A DNA stretch of 64,000 nucleotides from Trochalopteron elliotii (GCA_024734555.1 JANPWX010020150.1:2701809-2765808), one strand, 5' to 3'. Shown: positions 1 to 13,911, counted from the first letter of the stretch. Notes: generated from the letters alone by a model not told the origin. Program-made: numbers and translations.

Positions 1-3000
1 TTTTTAATGTTTTCCTGCTTTTGTCAGACTTTTTTTTAATACATATTTGTTGGTTAATTAATCAAAATAAATCATGACAACTTATTAAATACTTTTCCCT
101 AGTATTTTCTCAATTCTGGAAATGTCAGATTCCTATTGTATTAACATATTGAAATATGAAAGAAAAAATAACCTGGTCAAACTTTATCCTTTTTTCTTTT
201 AAATTTTGATAATTATTAAAATGGTCTAAAGCAGAATTAGTACAAGGTCTGGGAATCTGCCAAACAGTGAGATTTATGAGGCTGTGCTACTTTTTCTTTA
301 GGGAAATAGCACACTTCTCAGAGCAAGGATAGATAAATTAGAAGAAACAATATAGTGAGAATTCATCATGGAGATAGACATTACATAAAATCATAGGACT
401 AGTCTTTCTTTTCTTCCAAAAAAAAGTTAGGGGGCAAAATGGAGGAATATATTCTGGAGGGAGAAAAAAAAAAAGGCAGAAAAAAAGAGTGGTTTTAGTT
501 CTTGTCCAGTTTTAATTTTCTGGTTTTCAGACAGAAAAGTAGATAAACAGACAGGCACATAAAATGAGTACAAGAGGGAAAATACAGACTACTTAGATGA
601 AATGCATTGACGGACTTCCTTACTTCTCTCAATCTCTAGCTGTGCTATTCAGAAGTTACTGGCATAAGTTTGGACATTGGTCTCATCAGTGGTCGTGGTT
701 AAAACAAGGAAGAATTTCCACCAGATTTATGGTAATGCACTAGCTTTTCAGAATTTTTATTTTTGAAAGTTCCATCTGACCTGAGTGTTTCTGTTATCCC
801 TTTTTTTTTTTTTTTCTCTCCTGCTTCATCTTTTTCACAATTTACCTCCACATTGTCTACCAATTATTATTTTTTTATGAAGTTTTTGTCCTGAACTCAG
901 GTACCCCTTCAAAAAAAAACCACTTTGGCAGACCCTGATCCCAATACAAAGAAGCACTGAAGTATGTTTTGGACTTCAGTGGACCATTTCTATAGTTAAA
1001 ATATGAAATTTACCAGATATATGTCTAAATGATTCATTAGCATTTAACTAGAGAGGTCTTTGATTTTTGAACCAACCTTTCTGTATTTTTTTCTTTCTTA
1101 TCAAATATTTTGCTTCCCAGATTTCAAATAAAATTGTCTTACACTTTCCTTATATATTACTCTCAGTTCTCCTTTCTATCTCTTCTATTTTTCATTATTT
1201 AACTTCTGTAGCTATGTTGTACACAAGAGCTTCTAAAAAGCTAAATTATATTGTTCTGGAGTAAATCAGTGGACTCAGTGGAGTCTTTCTGTCAATGCCA
1301 AACACTATATACAATCCTGATAACCTGGAAAGTATCTTAATCCAGTCTGTGCATTCCCCCCAAAGAAAGAATACTTTCTTTTCAGAAAAGCACCATGCAC
1401 ATGTATTTATTGACTGTGTTATAAAAGTTTGAAAATGATGTATTGTGCTTCATGCTGAACTGTGTTCACTAACATATGGCTGCCATACCATCACTTGCGC
1501 CCATAAAGCCCTGGTTTATGTTATTTAAACCTTGCAAAGACTCTTCCTTTCTAATTGATAATCTTTTATATTATTCAGGAAGCACACAAACATATATCAC
1601 TTCTGTAATTTAAATGTGAGATTTTCTCAACAGCCATACATTACTCAGTGCCAGGTAAATTAGTTTTTTGAGATGATTTTACACCACTATTCCATTTTTT
1701 AAGCAGAGATCTTAACTAATATCTCATCTACTCAAGGTAAAGTTCCAAAAATACTTGATTTCAGTTCATCATGTAACAGATATTTTGGAAACAGAAAACC
1801 AGTAAGGGTTTTTTAATTTATTTTTCTCCACTGGGAATTCGGACAATTTGACTATGCATTTATTTAATTTAATTTTTTTTCTTCATTAACTCTTATTTGC
1901 AGGCAAAAATCTGAAAAATACTTTCTTGACATAAAGATGCTCTTATTTACATTACAAATAGTATTAATTATACTCATGACTTCATCCACTTCAATACTGC
2001 TTTTACCTGATCAAAACTACTCCTTTCTCACAAACCAGTATAAAGCTGAAGACCATCAGGATGAATCATCTAGGCTTTGTGATTTGCATAAAATAAACAC
2101 CTGTTTGAAGTCATAGCACTCAGTTCAGTGTTCACTGGGGTAAGCTTCTCATAGATTGAACAGGCCTGGATTGGTTCCATCTTGAATCACAACCATATGT
2201 CGATATTATATTTCTGTTGAATCTGAAATCTTTGGTACACTCTTCGCTATTACTATGGTCGTCTTAATCCATGAATGATCTCCTTCATGTTTAGGGTGGT
2301 GTCAGGGTGACAGTGGGCCCAGAATGATGCAAAATCTGTAGAAGCAGTGATGGTAACAGGAATAAATGTTAAATGTGTATTAGATAAATACAAATTTTCC
2401 ATTCCATTTTTATTATGGACTGTGGCTGTGGTAAACCTGAACACAGGAACTGCAGTCAAATGTCTCAGCAGAGGCAAGATGAAAGCAGACTCTACTCACC
2501 AGCACTCAGGCCATTTTTTCTGAGACAATATTTCTCTTTCCTGACCAGCAGAAATTGCCGTCTAATTTAGGCATGTAACATGAGTGGGAATGTGTCTCTG
2601 CCACAGTGCCAGCCTATTAGCGTGGATTCTTCTCTCATGTTGAATACCTGTGGGACGCTCCTAAAGAGGGTTTGCCAGGTCATTTGCCCTTCCTTCTTCA
2701 AAGAATACAGAAGTTTTCCTATTTCTTTATGACCGTATCTTGTTCTGTTCAGATCATTTCTGCACTCTTGTTTCTGATATATTACCTCCAGCTTCTGCTC
2801 TCCTGCTGTGATTCCTGTTGCACATATTTAAGCCCCAAAGGCAATACTCGGATAAAATTATCATTGTCAGGGCACTAACTTCCATTCCCATCTCTGCTCA
2901 TTATTTACATTCTTTGTGTTGCAAATTACACATCAGCAAAGGAAGTCTAGTTTAATTTACCTACCATAGAGTTATTCTCTGAGGTGTAATATGTTAATAA

Positions 3001-3100
3001 AGAGAAGCAAGTAATTAACAACTAATAAATTACATGACTAATAAATTCTGGTGTGCCTTTTTTTCTCTTGTGGAATACCTACATAAATTCTAATACTTCT
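1..3100. other. Unassigned AT-rich non-coding DNA
   Basis: I recognise no gene or repeat family here. The stretch holds short homopolymer tracts, for example T-runs near 800-815 and 1868-1878 and an A-run near 469-479. Open frames are no longer than about 75 codons and look like chance. Confidence 0.6.
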
Positions 3101-3670
3101 TGTTCTGGTTTCAGCTGGGATAGAGTTAATTCTCTTCCCACCAGCTGGTACAATGCTGTGTTTTGGATTTAGTATGAGAAAAATGTGGATAACGCAGTGA
3201 TGTTTTTAGTTGTCTCTAAATAAAGTGTATAAGTCAAAGCCTTTTCTCACCCCACTCCACCAGTGAGAGGTCTGAGAGTGTGTCAGAAGCTGGGATGGGC
3301 ACAGCTGGGACAGCTGACCCCAAAAGACCACAGAGATATATCCACACCCTAAAGTGTCATGCTCACCATATAAGGTTGGGGGGGGTGGAAATTATAGGGA
3401 TGATGGTGTTTTTTTTCCTGAGTAACCATTGCATGTCATAGAGATCTGCTCTCCTGGGCGTGGCTGAACACCTGCCTGCCCATGGGATGAGTGTGTGAAT
3501 TCCTGGTTTTGCTTTGTTTGTGCTTGTGGCTTTTGCTTTTCCTATTGAACTGCCTTTATCTCAACCCACAGGTCTTCTCAATTTTACCCTTCTGATTTTC
3601 TCCGGCACTCACAAAGTGAAGTGTGCAAGGAGGGGTGTGTGTGACTGAGCTGCCAGATGGGCTTAAAACA
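3101..3670 (+). mobile_element. Solo LTR of an avian endogenous retrovirus, complete
   Basis: The element opens TGTTCTGGTTTCAGCTGGGA followed by TAGAGTTAATTCTCTTCCC. It carries a TATA-like CATATAAGG at about 3366-3374 and the family's late segment 'CTTTATCTCAACCCACAGGTCTTCTCA' in two visible halves near 3552-3580. It closes in ...TTAAAACA. The 5 bp before it (CTTCT, 3096-3100) are repeated directly after it (3671-3675), so both insertion borders are fixed by sequence. This LTR type is very common in bird genomes. I believe it is ERV-L-like, and a 5-bp duplication fits that, but the family name is from memory. No gag, pol or env follows, so it is a solo LTR left by LTR-LTR recombination. The family's usual late ATTAAA signal reads ATTGAA here (3544-3549), so polyadenylation activity may be lost. 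Confidence 0.88.
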
Positions 3671-3739
3671 CTTCTACTCATTGTGTATATTCAGCACCCA
3701 TTTTAAAGTGTTTTTAGGTGGTATTCATTTGATAAGACC

Positions 3740-3966
3740 AGCAGTAGGTTTAGTTTTCCCTACAAAAAGGTTCTTTACTGTGGAAGTGGTGAGGCACTGG
3801 GACACGAGGCACTACCCCATCCCTGGATGTATTCAAGGACAGGCTGGATGAGACTCTGAGCAACCTGGTTTAGTGGAAGTTGTCCCAGCCTGTCGTAGAG
3901 GGGTTGGAACAAGACAATCTTCAAAGCCCCTTTCGTCCCAAACCATTCTGTGATTCTAAGATTCAT
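3740..3966 (+). mobile_element. CR1 LINE, 5'-truncated 3' end
   Basis: The segment has the CR1 3' landmarks in order: 'TTCTTTACTGTG', 'GTGGTGAGGCACTGGG' at about 3787-3802, 'CCATCCCTGGATGTATTCAA', 'CTGGATGAGACTCTGAGCAA', 'CCTGGTTTAGTGGAAG', 'GGTTGGAACAAGACAATCTT', and a tail with 'ATTCTGTGATTCTAAGATTC' octamers. CR1 elements insert 5'-truncated and end in such octamers rather than poly(A). The fragment starts about 65 bp after the LTR's target duplication, and its exact 5' limit is uncertain. It has several indels and substitutions relative to my memory of the consensus, so it is an old, dead copy. Confidence 0.9.
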
Positions 3967-6900
3967 CTCGCTGTGTTTTAGACCCCAGGAGGTATATAGT
4001 ACAATTCACTTTGTCAAGTTGTAGATCTTTGTGGGAGGGGTTACCTGAGACTTGGATAACGAGTTTAGATCAGGCGTCAGCTTTGTTATGGGCAAGATTG
4101 TGTAAAATATATCTAACCAGTGTGGACCACATGTATTCTGTCCTGTTAGTTACTACTTGACATCCAGCTACCATATTTCTGCCGTTGTTCTGAAAATCCT
4201 TCCTCTGCCTCATCTGCTTTTTGATGGGATGAAAATAAGCAGTGCTTTCGTGATTTTCTTCTACATCTTTTTCCCTTGAATTGGAGGATTCTGGGGGGGA
4301 TGTTGCAAATTAACAAAGAAATGCAATTTATTTATGTATGCCAGGCTCACATGTGCGTTAGCTGTTAGGCAACATCACCACTAGCTTCCATGACCTGCAA
4401 GCCCAAAGATCACTTGAGACACGTGTATTAATCTCTTATGGGCCTATTAAAAATAACTGTTTTTATTAATTTCCTAGTTCAGGCAATCCTGGGATTTATT
4501 TAGATTTTCTCTTGCATTTCTTAACCAATTTAGATTACTTTTAATAAGGATTTTTCTCTCTTCAATACCCCAGCAACATAGCTGGAGAAATAGAATATGG
4601 AAATATCCATAAATTCATAACAGTAAGGGTGTCTGCTAAATATTCTTGGACCGTTGTATGAGAAAGCCTTCTACAGTCACATTTAGTAAGTATTTTGGTT
4701 TATAAAATGAATTTATGTAATAGTTGATTGAGTCTTTTTTTTTTCTTTTTTTTTCTGTAGGTGAGTTGAAGTTCAAACTAGGCAAGAGAACTCATTCCAG
4801 CAGGTGAAGGAGAAAAAGAGAATTACAGGTCAACATGATAAGGTCAGAATACTTAGTGTCAGACAATTGTATCTAGAATATAAAAATTGTGGTGTTATAT
4901 GTGCTTACCTTTGTGTACTGACTTACAGCAAATTTTGGGTAGAGACCTATTGCTTTATTAGGAGGAGCTCTTGCATCAGTTGTTATTTCACTACTGTCAC
5001 CCTGGTGCTTGTTTATTTCGTAACAGAGACAGGAATGAGGAGGTAAAACACTTTTTCTTGTGCATGGAAAATTTCCCCTGACTTTTTCATAATCCATTTG
5101 GAAAAAAACCAAAACAAATACAACAAAAAACCTCACAAACACAAAGTGTTGTTTAGAGTGGAAACCAGAACATATTGTTCTGAGAATGCAGGACACATCA
5201 CCGGATTCTTTATAAATACCTTTGGAATTAATTACAATTACCACTGTGTGCACAATGTACTGTACACTAAGAATTCACAGCAAACTTATCTACTTGTGAA
5301 GGTGATGTTGTAAAAAGGTCATGGGAGCTGAAAAATGGCTACTAGTGCTTGCAAGTCAAACAAGCTAAGATGTGTAAAAGTGGGCTTTATATCCATTCCT
5401 CATCTGATACTGAACTTGAAAAATAGGTTTTGTTTTCATTTTTTTTTTAAATTCTGTTCTCATTTTGTTGCATGCAATTTGTTTTTTTTAAGTGTAGCCA
5501 GGCACAATAACTCCAGACATAATATAGTCTGGTCTTAATTGTGTTTGCATCTTGGATTAGGATTTGATCTCATGCTTGATGTCGTTCTTTATTTTCCTTC
5601 ACTGGACATTGGATCTGGCCATTGGGACTCAATGTCCCTGTTCACTTATGTCCCTCTATGTGTTCCCTAACCATATATTCGTAACAAGCTTCATTAACCC
5701 TTTTGAGCATATTTGCATGGTAGTAGTTAATACAAATGTAGTAAATTTAGGATTTTGGTAACAAATTTCTGCAAATTCATGAAGATTTTTTTTACAGAAA
5801 ATGATGATGTTGTGGTTTTCACCTCTTCACATTGCTGTTTACCAGCACATCCACCCTGGTACCTCATGTCTCCTTTCACTGCAGTGCCAGAGGAACATAC
5901 ACTGCATTTCAAAAAACTAATTGTACTTTTCACAGCAAACAGTCAAGATAGATTTAATTGAACTCAATTCGTCAGCTATTTGCATTTCCCGATAAATGCC
6001 TTCACATTTTTTTCTCCAGAGATGTCCAAGACCTCTCCTTGCCAGGAGCCATGTTATTTTCTGTTATACAGAAGGCTCCGTGCAAGAGATAAGTATGCTG
6101 AGCATGGATATTGACAATCTGCTGACGCAATTGCTCTATGTCCAAAAGAGAAACTGGTGTTGAACTTCTCATCCCTGCCAAATACGTAATGGTCTTGTTT
6201 TCTTACAGAAAGCTTTAACCCAAATTTTCCTTGGTGCTGAACCAGTCTCAACACTCTAGTCTGGATGCCCTTGTGAATGATATTTCCTTCAGGACTTTAG
6301 GACAGCCATTTGATAAAACTACAGCTTCCATTAGCTGAACTCTCCCAAATTCTAAAATGCCAAGATGCTGCCTACAGCATTCAGAAAATAATACATAAGA
6401 AGCTAAGCAACAAGGGTGAAACACATCTCTTAGTGTCTGGGGATTGTTTCAGGAAGTGAAAATTAAAGTTGCAAAAAAAGAACTCAAATGAAAGATCAGC
6501 TACAGGGAAAACTGATGTTTTAGGGCACTTGTTTGTAGTTGGTAATACTGAATCTAAAGATTCCTACAAGCTTTAGGAATCCACCTACTAAAACTCCGTG
6601 CATGTCGATGGTCCACCAAAATATCTGATCAGGGAAGCTTGGAAAAAACATCAAGTTGCTGACTTATGGAAGAATGTGTTAGTCACCTGGAACTTAATGT
6701 AATGGTAACATGAATTAGATTGATGAAGATTGATGTTCTTCTATGATGAAGATCAAAGTAGATGAAAAAGAAAAAAAAATGAAGTGAGGGTTAAAAAGAT
6801 GCTACATTCAGTGAAATTTGAAAACCTGTAAATTCTGACCCAGTAGCAGCATCACCATTAGTCAGTGGTACAACAAAAAAATTCGGGTATCACCTTTTCT

Positions 6901-9900
6901 GAGCAGGAATCATGACCTCACTTTCTGTACACGGTTCTTAGTTTTTGAATAAATGTGGAATGGAGAAATGTAAAAAAAATCCTGTTTAACCTGGAGGCAC
7001 AGAACAACCTAATGTATCACCATGCATTCACCTACTCTTCCAGATTCAACATGTTTTCCTGTGTTTCTGAAATAGGTTGTGCTTGGTTATCTAGTCAAAA
7101 CTTCACTCTTTATATAATCTTTTCACAGTAATATTTTTGACTGATTTATCATGCTAAGTGGAAACAAATTGGGAGGCCTGATCTTATTTCTTCCTTTAAT
7201 TCAGAAATCATCATCTGTGGGGAAGTATCTCACTTGGATTCAGTCAATAGTCTAGATATGCTCAGCAGTTGTTATTGAAAAATTAATAAATTCTCTGTTT
7301 CAATATTTGTGTTTAGAAATGGGTGGAGGAATATTTTCTTATCTCTCAGCGATATTCAGAAGACAGGGCTCAACCCAATAGCCCCAAACTTTGGAAAAGG
7401 CATTCTTGTATTCAGTTTTGCCTGCAGATCTGACTGTGCAAATCCATAATGACATATGCAATCCTGTGCTTTGTTGTAATATTTAGTATTTCTAAATGAT
7501 GTGTCTTGCCACACTACAAGACTATATGAAGAAAAGACTCTTAGGTAATCAGTCCAAGAGACTGTAGGGAAACTAGTTACAGAAGTAATGCTAATATATT
7601 TTTTCATCCCTTTGGGTGAAATTCTCCCAGCTACATATTGCCGATGAGACATATAAGTCCCTCTTAAATCCTATTTTGAGGGCTTGAGTGGGATTTAGGC
7701 AGTGAAAACCCCTTGCTCTGAGTTTTTACACATAAAGTAATTTTATTCTTAATTTATATTTAGGGCTTCCAAACCTGTATAGTCTTATAAGAAATATAAA
7801 TCTTTAGTATTTGAAAATGTGCATGCACAATTTGTAGAATGAAATGCATACAGCAATTTCAAAATCATATGGATGAATTCACATATTTCCAGGTATCTAT
7901 TTTTTGAAAACAGTTCACAATTCTTTATACATTTTCTCTATTTCTCCCTACTCTCCCCTTTTCTTTTTCTCAATTTTTGCTTCATCGTGCATATTTAAAC
8001 ATGCAGTACCTCTGCCTGATCTTTGAAAAGAAACTGAATTCCTGACAGGATTATTTTCTTTCTTTTTCCATGTTTTTCTATTTCCCCATTTTTTTGGTCT
8101 TTCTTTCTGACTGACTTTTTGTTTTGTTTTGTCTTTTTCTATCCTCAGCATGGTGATTTGAATAACAACTGGTGTAGAAAGAAGTTCTGCAATGCTTTTC
8201 ATAAATGAAATTATCAAGTTTCTACAATTTAAAGGTTCTATTTGTAATTCTAAAAACCTTTTCCATTCCCCTTTCTTAGCTTGGGGCATGAATATAAGGG
8301 GGAGCTATTTGCTCTGCTTCTTGTTAATGGAAAAGAGATAACTAAATGCTGAATTTACAAAATGCTTGCCTGTTGTGAGTTTTATGCATAAGTACCATAT
8401 TAATATTATCTCCAGATCTTAACTGAATAACATCTGTAAATTCAGTTCACCATGTGTTGGAAAAAATCTACACTGTTTAACTATACAGGACTTTTAAATA
8501 TTGTCCACAAGTATTCAGCATTAAAGTCTTCTCTTGGAATTTGAATTGCAAATTCTGAATTTTCCATGCAAAGTTCTAGTCTGTCACACAGTCAGAAACA
8601 GGCTTGGAATAGAAAAACAAAGCAAACTTTAAAATATAACTAGAGTGAAATATTTTGTGATGGTATTGGATGAAAGAAAATCTAGCAGTTTTAAGGTGCA
8701 AATGATCTAGGTTAGGGAATGTTGTTGAGTGATTAGAGCCCAGGGCTTGTATGTATTCTGATGCCACTATAATACTTTGTGGAATTAGAAAAATCACCGT
8801 ATTTGTCTGTAGCTAGTTCTGTATTTCCAGAGGAATCTCTCTAAATGACGTTTTCAGACATGACTAATAATATCAATAATTACAGCAACAATTAAATTAC
8901 CTAAATAAGGCTAGTAATGTCTTTTATATTGTGTTGAAATTTAGTCCTTGTCCCACAGATGAGCCAGAAAAAAAAAAAATTAAAGTAGGTCTTCTGTGCC
9001 TAACTTTTGTGTGTAACTCATCCACTGATGTCTATCATTAAGCAATGACTCAGGTGCTTAAAACCAAGTGAAAAACCTTCCTGTCTGGATGCCTTCAAAA
9101 CCCTGCTTTAATTTTCCCTTGAACAGCTTGCTTAGGAAATTTTTTAAAAAAAGTTACTTTTTTGCTGCCTAAAATTTTATTGTAAGTTGAACACCAAAGT
9201 TTGGAATTCCTGGTAGATATTCTTTGCTCTGCCAAGGTGATTACATAACAATTTGAAAAGGCAGATATTATTAATCTATCTGAAGGTGTGGGAAGAGGGA
9301 GTTCTGCTGTTTTAGGCATCTTTTGTACTAGAAAAGCAATGGTTTGGTAAAAGCTATCTCTCTTTTCACAGGGCCAAAACTGACATATCCCTTGTGTAAG
9401 AGGCTTCTCCAGTCTTTCATCTTTTTGCCTTAAAACTATGCAGATGGAGAGAAGAAAGGAGGGGAGACCCATTGTTTTCTTCAGTGGTGAAACCAGAGAC
9501 CTTAATGCTGTTGTGATTGCATAACTTGTCTTTGGTTGCCTTGAATCTTCATGAATATTTGGGTTCCACCTTTCCAATTTCTGCTGTGGATTACAACGCC
9601 TCGATTACAACCCTTTCTTTTGCAAACCTCTTTCCAAAGTGTGCTGTCATCTCAGATATTTGCCACTAGAAATCCTTCCCCTCTGTGTGACCTGCATGAC
9701 TACTTCCATGAGCCACATGAAAGGCTGAGAATAACACAGTTCTCATATATCACAGCCCAGTAATGCCATTGCTATCTCACCAATACTCTGTTCTTTTAAA
9801 ACTAGGTGTATCATCTTTATTTATACTGACATTCACACATCCTGTCTCCTAGGCAGTATAGAAGTCCACCTTAGCAATTCAGTTCTCTTTTTCTTATGCT

Positions 9901-10794
9901 TTTTTCTCCTTTTTCCTTATATTCCCTTTAGGTTTGACTGAGTTATTTGGCTCCAGTATTTTAACTTGTTTCACTGTGCGCTTTCTCTTAGTACATTAGT
10001 GTCGCAATTATCTTCTCCTTTCCTCACCACATGTTTTCTCCTCCCAGTTCTATCTTGTTCTTATAATACAACAATCAAATAATACATTTGAAAACACTTT
10101 AGTCTGACATAAATAATATGACTTGTGTCTACCACTTACCTCACCAAAGCAAGTCGTTCCATTAGTGACATGGAACATTTAAGTGATGTTATATAATTTT
10201 ATTTTTCTTCTATTTTTCTTGGTTGTATTTTTTACTGTGTTTTACATTAAAGGCATAATCTGTTTTGGATTTCATCCTAATCAATAGGAATACCTAAGTA
10301 TTAGTTGCCAGGACTGAAGAAGTGATCAAGAGTGCTTTTACAGTCAGTGAAAGGAGAAACCAAAGTCTACAGGAAGATTTTTGTCAGTTTAAAACTGGGA
10401 TCCAGCATTATGGGTTGAGTCTCATTAAGGTAGTTTTAAAATGTTTCTATTGACTGTCAAAGGCAAATGCACTTCAAATTGTAATAATGTTATAAAAAGT
10501 TATGAAAGATATGTGCCATTTCTAAATGGGAAACTGAAGGGATTTATTCTGCAATGTTGAACTGTTATGTGAGAACACCCTTTCTTCAACATCTGCCACA
10601 ATTCTTTCCTCTAAAGGCTACCTGGAGACATATGCCCCCATCTGTACTTACTCACGTGCATCTGTAAGCAAGTTTCTTTCATAAAGCTTGTATGCAATAT
10701 GATTGGATATATAAATATGTCAAAAGCTGAAAGCTGAAATGCACCTTCCCTCAAAAAAAACCCAGACAACCAAAAAACGAAATCCCAGAAAATC
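3967..10794. other. Unassigned AT-rich non-coding DNA
   Basis: I recognise no repeat family or gene in these 6.8 kb. Minor features are T/C-rich stretches near 4735-4757 and 7930-8140. The longest open frame of the window (9095-9577, minus strand, 160 codons from ATG to stop) lies here. It matches no family I know, has no visible domain, signal peptide or repeat, and is treated as chance; see findings. Confidence 0.55.
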
Positions 10795-10852
10795 AACAAA
10801 ACAAAACAAAACAAAAAAAAAGACAAAAAAAAACAAAAACAAAAAAAAAAAC

Positions 10853-10884
<32 letters not shown>
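10795..10884 (+). repeat. A-rich low-complexity tract, (AAAAC)n-like
   Basis: About 90 bp consist almost only of A with single C interruptions, mostly AAAAC units with longer A runs in the middle. Lysine/asparagine-rich translation on the plus strand and phenylalanine-rich translation on the minus strand are artefacts of this tract. It may be an old retroposon tail, but no recognisable body lies next to it. Confidence 0.9.
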
Positions 10885-13285
10885 GCCACCAGAATCCCCC
10901 CAAAAAAACAGTAGTAGAGGTGTTTTCTTAGAGGCTGCAGAATGCCTGAGTCTCCCTGTTATTAAGGCTGAGAACTATGAGAGTACTTTTTTCTGTCTAA
11001 CTGGGTTAGGGGCTATCTCCTCCTCTCAGAGAAGTTTCTGGATTTAAAGAAGACACTAAATAATTATAAAAGGAATGATTGCTTGAGACAGGTTTTTCTC
11101 ATGTCAGTAATCCAGGTCTTTATACACATACTCTGATTTAATGGTGGCGTACTATGAAAGCCAGTAGACATCAGACAGACAACCTAATGGGTTAATATAA
11201 TGTTGCAGATTTATAATCCAAAAGGCTTGTATAAATGCATCACTAACATGAAAAATCCAATGGAATTTCCATGGTATCAACCCATGAGATTACATTGACA
11301 TTTCCATTTCAACAAATAATAAAATCCATAATCTTTATGCAACCAGCACCACACTCCATATGTTAGCTCTTATTTTATTAGCTCTTTATCTCTTTTCTTA
11401 AATTTAGTACACAGAAAACAAAGTCTCATTCACATTGTGAATCAAAGAGACAGCAGCAGTGATAATAAAAAGACTTCAGTTTTGATCAAGAATCACAATT
11501 CAGTTATTATAGTCCTCTATTTGGTAATGGTCTTGCATTTCTGTACCCTACACTACATCTACTTTTGAAACAGTGATATTGACTGAACACTGTGGCATTC
11601 TGAGCTTGCTTTTCCTTCTGTCTAGACAGGACCCAAGAAAATACAATCATATTGTTATCGTTTGGACTTTAGTTGAGTTTCGTCTGGAGCATTTTTATTG
11701 TTCCATTGTTTATTTCAAAACCCAAGTTTAAATTTTTATATGAATAATCCATTTCACCAGTACTACACTTCGGGCTTGGTGTTTAAGATCAAATGAAATA
11801 TCCTAAATTGCCATCACTAAAATTTATTTATTTTCAGCAATATCTCCTAGAAATGTAAGCATCTAAGATAGGAAAAACCAAGTAAGGTAGGAAAAGTGAT
11901 TAACCACAGACTCATGCAGAGGAAGGTGAGAGAAGAGGGAACAATGTACTGAAGAAGTGTAATTCCATTTCACTGTTTCCAGCAGGGTGATGAGGTTTAG
12001 CACTTGACCTTATGATCCAACTGTTATAGTCAGATTTATCCTTCCTAATATCCCATTCGCTTCCTGGGAGCACTAAATTTAGGCTCCTGTTCAGCTGTGT
12101 TCTTTGTCCTGTCAATGGAAGGAAGAAATAAGCTCCTCTAAAAGACAATTCAGCTTATTTTAGATCTGACACAGCATCTGCAGGTGCCTTTTTTCTCTCC
12201 ACTGAGTGTAATGGGAATCTAGGATGACTCAATTAGTTAACTTGGTTAAGTGACAAATTCAGAATACCTTCATCAAGCCTTTAATGGGTAACCAATTCAC
12301 TTAAATTGCAGCAGACATAGCTATGCTAAGAGATTTTGAAAACTGAACACTGAAACTAGAAAGAACCTCAGGCAGAGTTGGCAAGGTCATGATCCAGGGT
12401 TTCTGAGACTTCTCCATGGGAAGGGTGGATATGATAAAGCACCTGCAGGAGCACTGAACTGATTAGAACATCAACAGATACTTAAAGACATTTAAATAAG
12501 TAATGGGTACTTATAATTAGGCAAAAAAAGTTTTCCTAGCTGCAAAATGCCACATTTTCCTGTGTCATTCTTCACCAAATTAGTTTACAAGCAATCACAA
12601 TTACAATACAAAGGGCCAGTGGATAAAAACCCGCAGTATTTTTAAAACTATATTGCACTTTTTGAAAACCAAACATTTTGCAATAGTTATGCTGCTGGTG
12701 TGCTATGGTCACTGGAAAATGATGCAAAATATTTTCTTGCTGTTCTTTTGTGTCATTTAGTCTGTTGGCTGGTGTTATATCATTGAGGGTGGTGGACAGG
12801 GGACAGTTCTCAAACCTGAACCTTCACCTATTTTTCTGCCTCAGTGGCAGGGCTCCCAATATAGCTAAGCAGGTCATCTAGGGATTACAATTAGGGAGTC
12901 TAAGCCTAGAAGAAGTTCATCTGGATGTAAGTTTTAAGAGACAAAAATGTCTTTTCCTTACTCTAATATAGCACAAATACAATGAATTCAACTCCATGAC
13001 AATTCAACTCCATGAAAACAATAAAAATAATATAGAACGATAATAGCTGTAAGTCCTCTGGAAATGTCTTTTTCATCTGTCTGTAGTAATACTGTTCAAT
13101 TACAAATAGGGAAAGAACTGGCACAATTTCAGTATAGATTATATACATTTTATCAATAAAAGAAGCAAAATCCTCTGAGTTTTCAAAAGAGGATTTTTTA
13201 ATTGCCAAACCTGCATTCTTACCCGGGGACCTGAATAAAGATTTTCTCATTATACCTGACAGTTTTGCCCTTGCACCAGGTGGAG
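10885..13285. other. Unassigned non-coding DNA
   Basis: I see no gene or recognised repeat. One small tandem duplication of a 16-bp unit lies at 12985-13016 and is listed separately. Confidence 0.55.
12985..13016 (+). repeat. Two-copy tandem duplication, 16-bp unit
   Basis: AATTCAACTCCATGAC at 12985-13000 is followed at once by AATTCAACTCCATGAA at 13001-13016. Fifteen of 16 bases match, so this is a recent or conserved slippage duplication. Confidence 0.9.
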
Positions 13286-13500
13286 GAAGAACACAGGAAC
13301 ATAGGAACTGCCACACCAGATCAGACCTGCAGTCCATCTAGTCCAGTCTTCTGTTGCTAATATTGGCCAGCACCAGATGTTTCAGAGAAAGGTACAATAA
13401 CCCTTCCATAGACATACTCAGACTTTCCCCTGTGAAAATTTTGTCCCAACCCTCTGCACTTAATGATTTTAAGCCTGAAAAATGCATTTTGAAACATGAA
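13286..13500 (-). mobile_element. Ancient amniote interspersed repeat, CR1/L3-like
   Basis: The plus strand reads 'AACATAGGAACTGCCACAC', 'CAGATCAGACCTGCAGTCCA', 'TCTAGTCCAGTCTTCTGTTG' and 'TTGGCCAGCACCAGATGTTT'. This follows, with many changes, an old repeat I know from turtles, crocodilians and birds ('gaacggccatactgggtcag', 'accaatggtccatctagccc'). I take it as the reverse complement of a CR1-like 3' end, by the position of the 'catctagtcca' element. The family name is from memory and the far boundary is a guess. Confidence 0.6.
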
Positions 13501-13911
13501 GGATATACTCCAGACAGGTAGAGCATATCTGTCCCCAGATCACCCTTATTGCACTACTAATAGTATAAGAATGCTATTGTCCTCTCTGTACAGGCTTTGA
13601 TTCACCCTAGAAAACTTTAGAAACTTAATAGAGGCATCTAAGTCAGAAGTAGAATTACTCTAAGCTACCCTTGAAGTTAATGATGCAAGAAGAGTCTTTT
13701 AGGTACTTGCATAAATAATTAAAGTTTAAAAAGGTCTGAAATATTGTAAGACTTTCCTATCTTTCACTTCTTGAGTATGGAGTAGCAGTCACTTTTTAGT
13801 TGCATTCATCAGGTAAGTGCCTGAAGACACGTGAAACGAATGCATCTACAAGGCACTTGAATAAATTATTTATTGAAATTGCTGTCTACAACAAATAGTA
13901 TGCTTTGAACC
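13501..13911. other. Unassigned non-coding DNA between two repeats
   Basis: I see nothing I can name in this stretch. Confidence 0.5.

Noticed and set aside
3219..3224. AATAAA in the LTR as its polyadenylation signal
   Set aside because: It lies too early, in the U3-like part; the family's usual late signal position (3544-3549) is mutated.
10611..11047. Lys/Asn-rich and Phe-rich open frames
   Set aside because: Translation of the A-rich tract.
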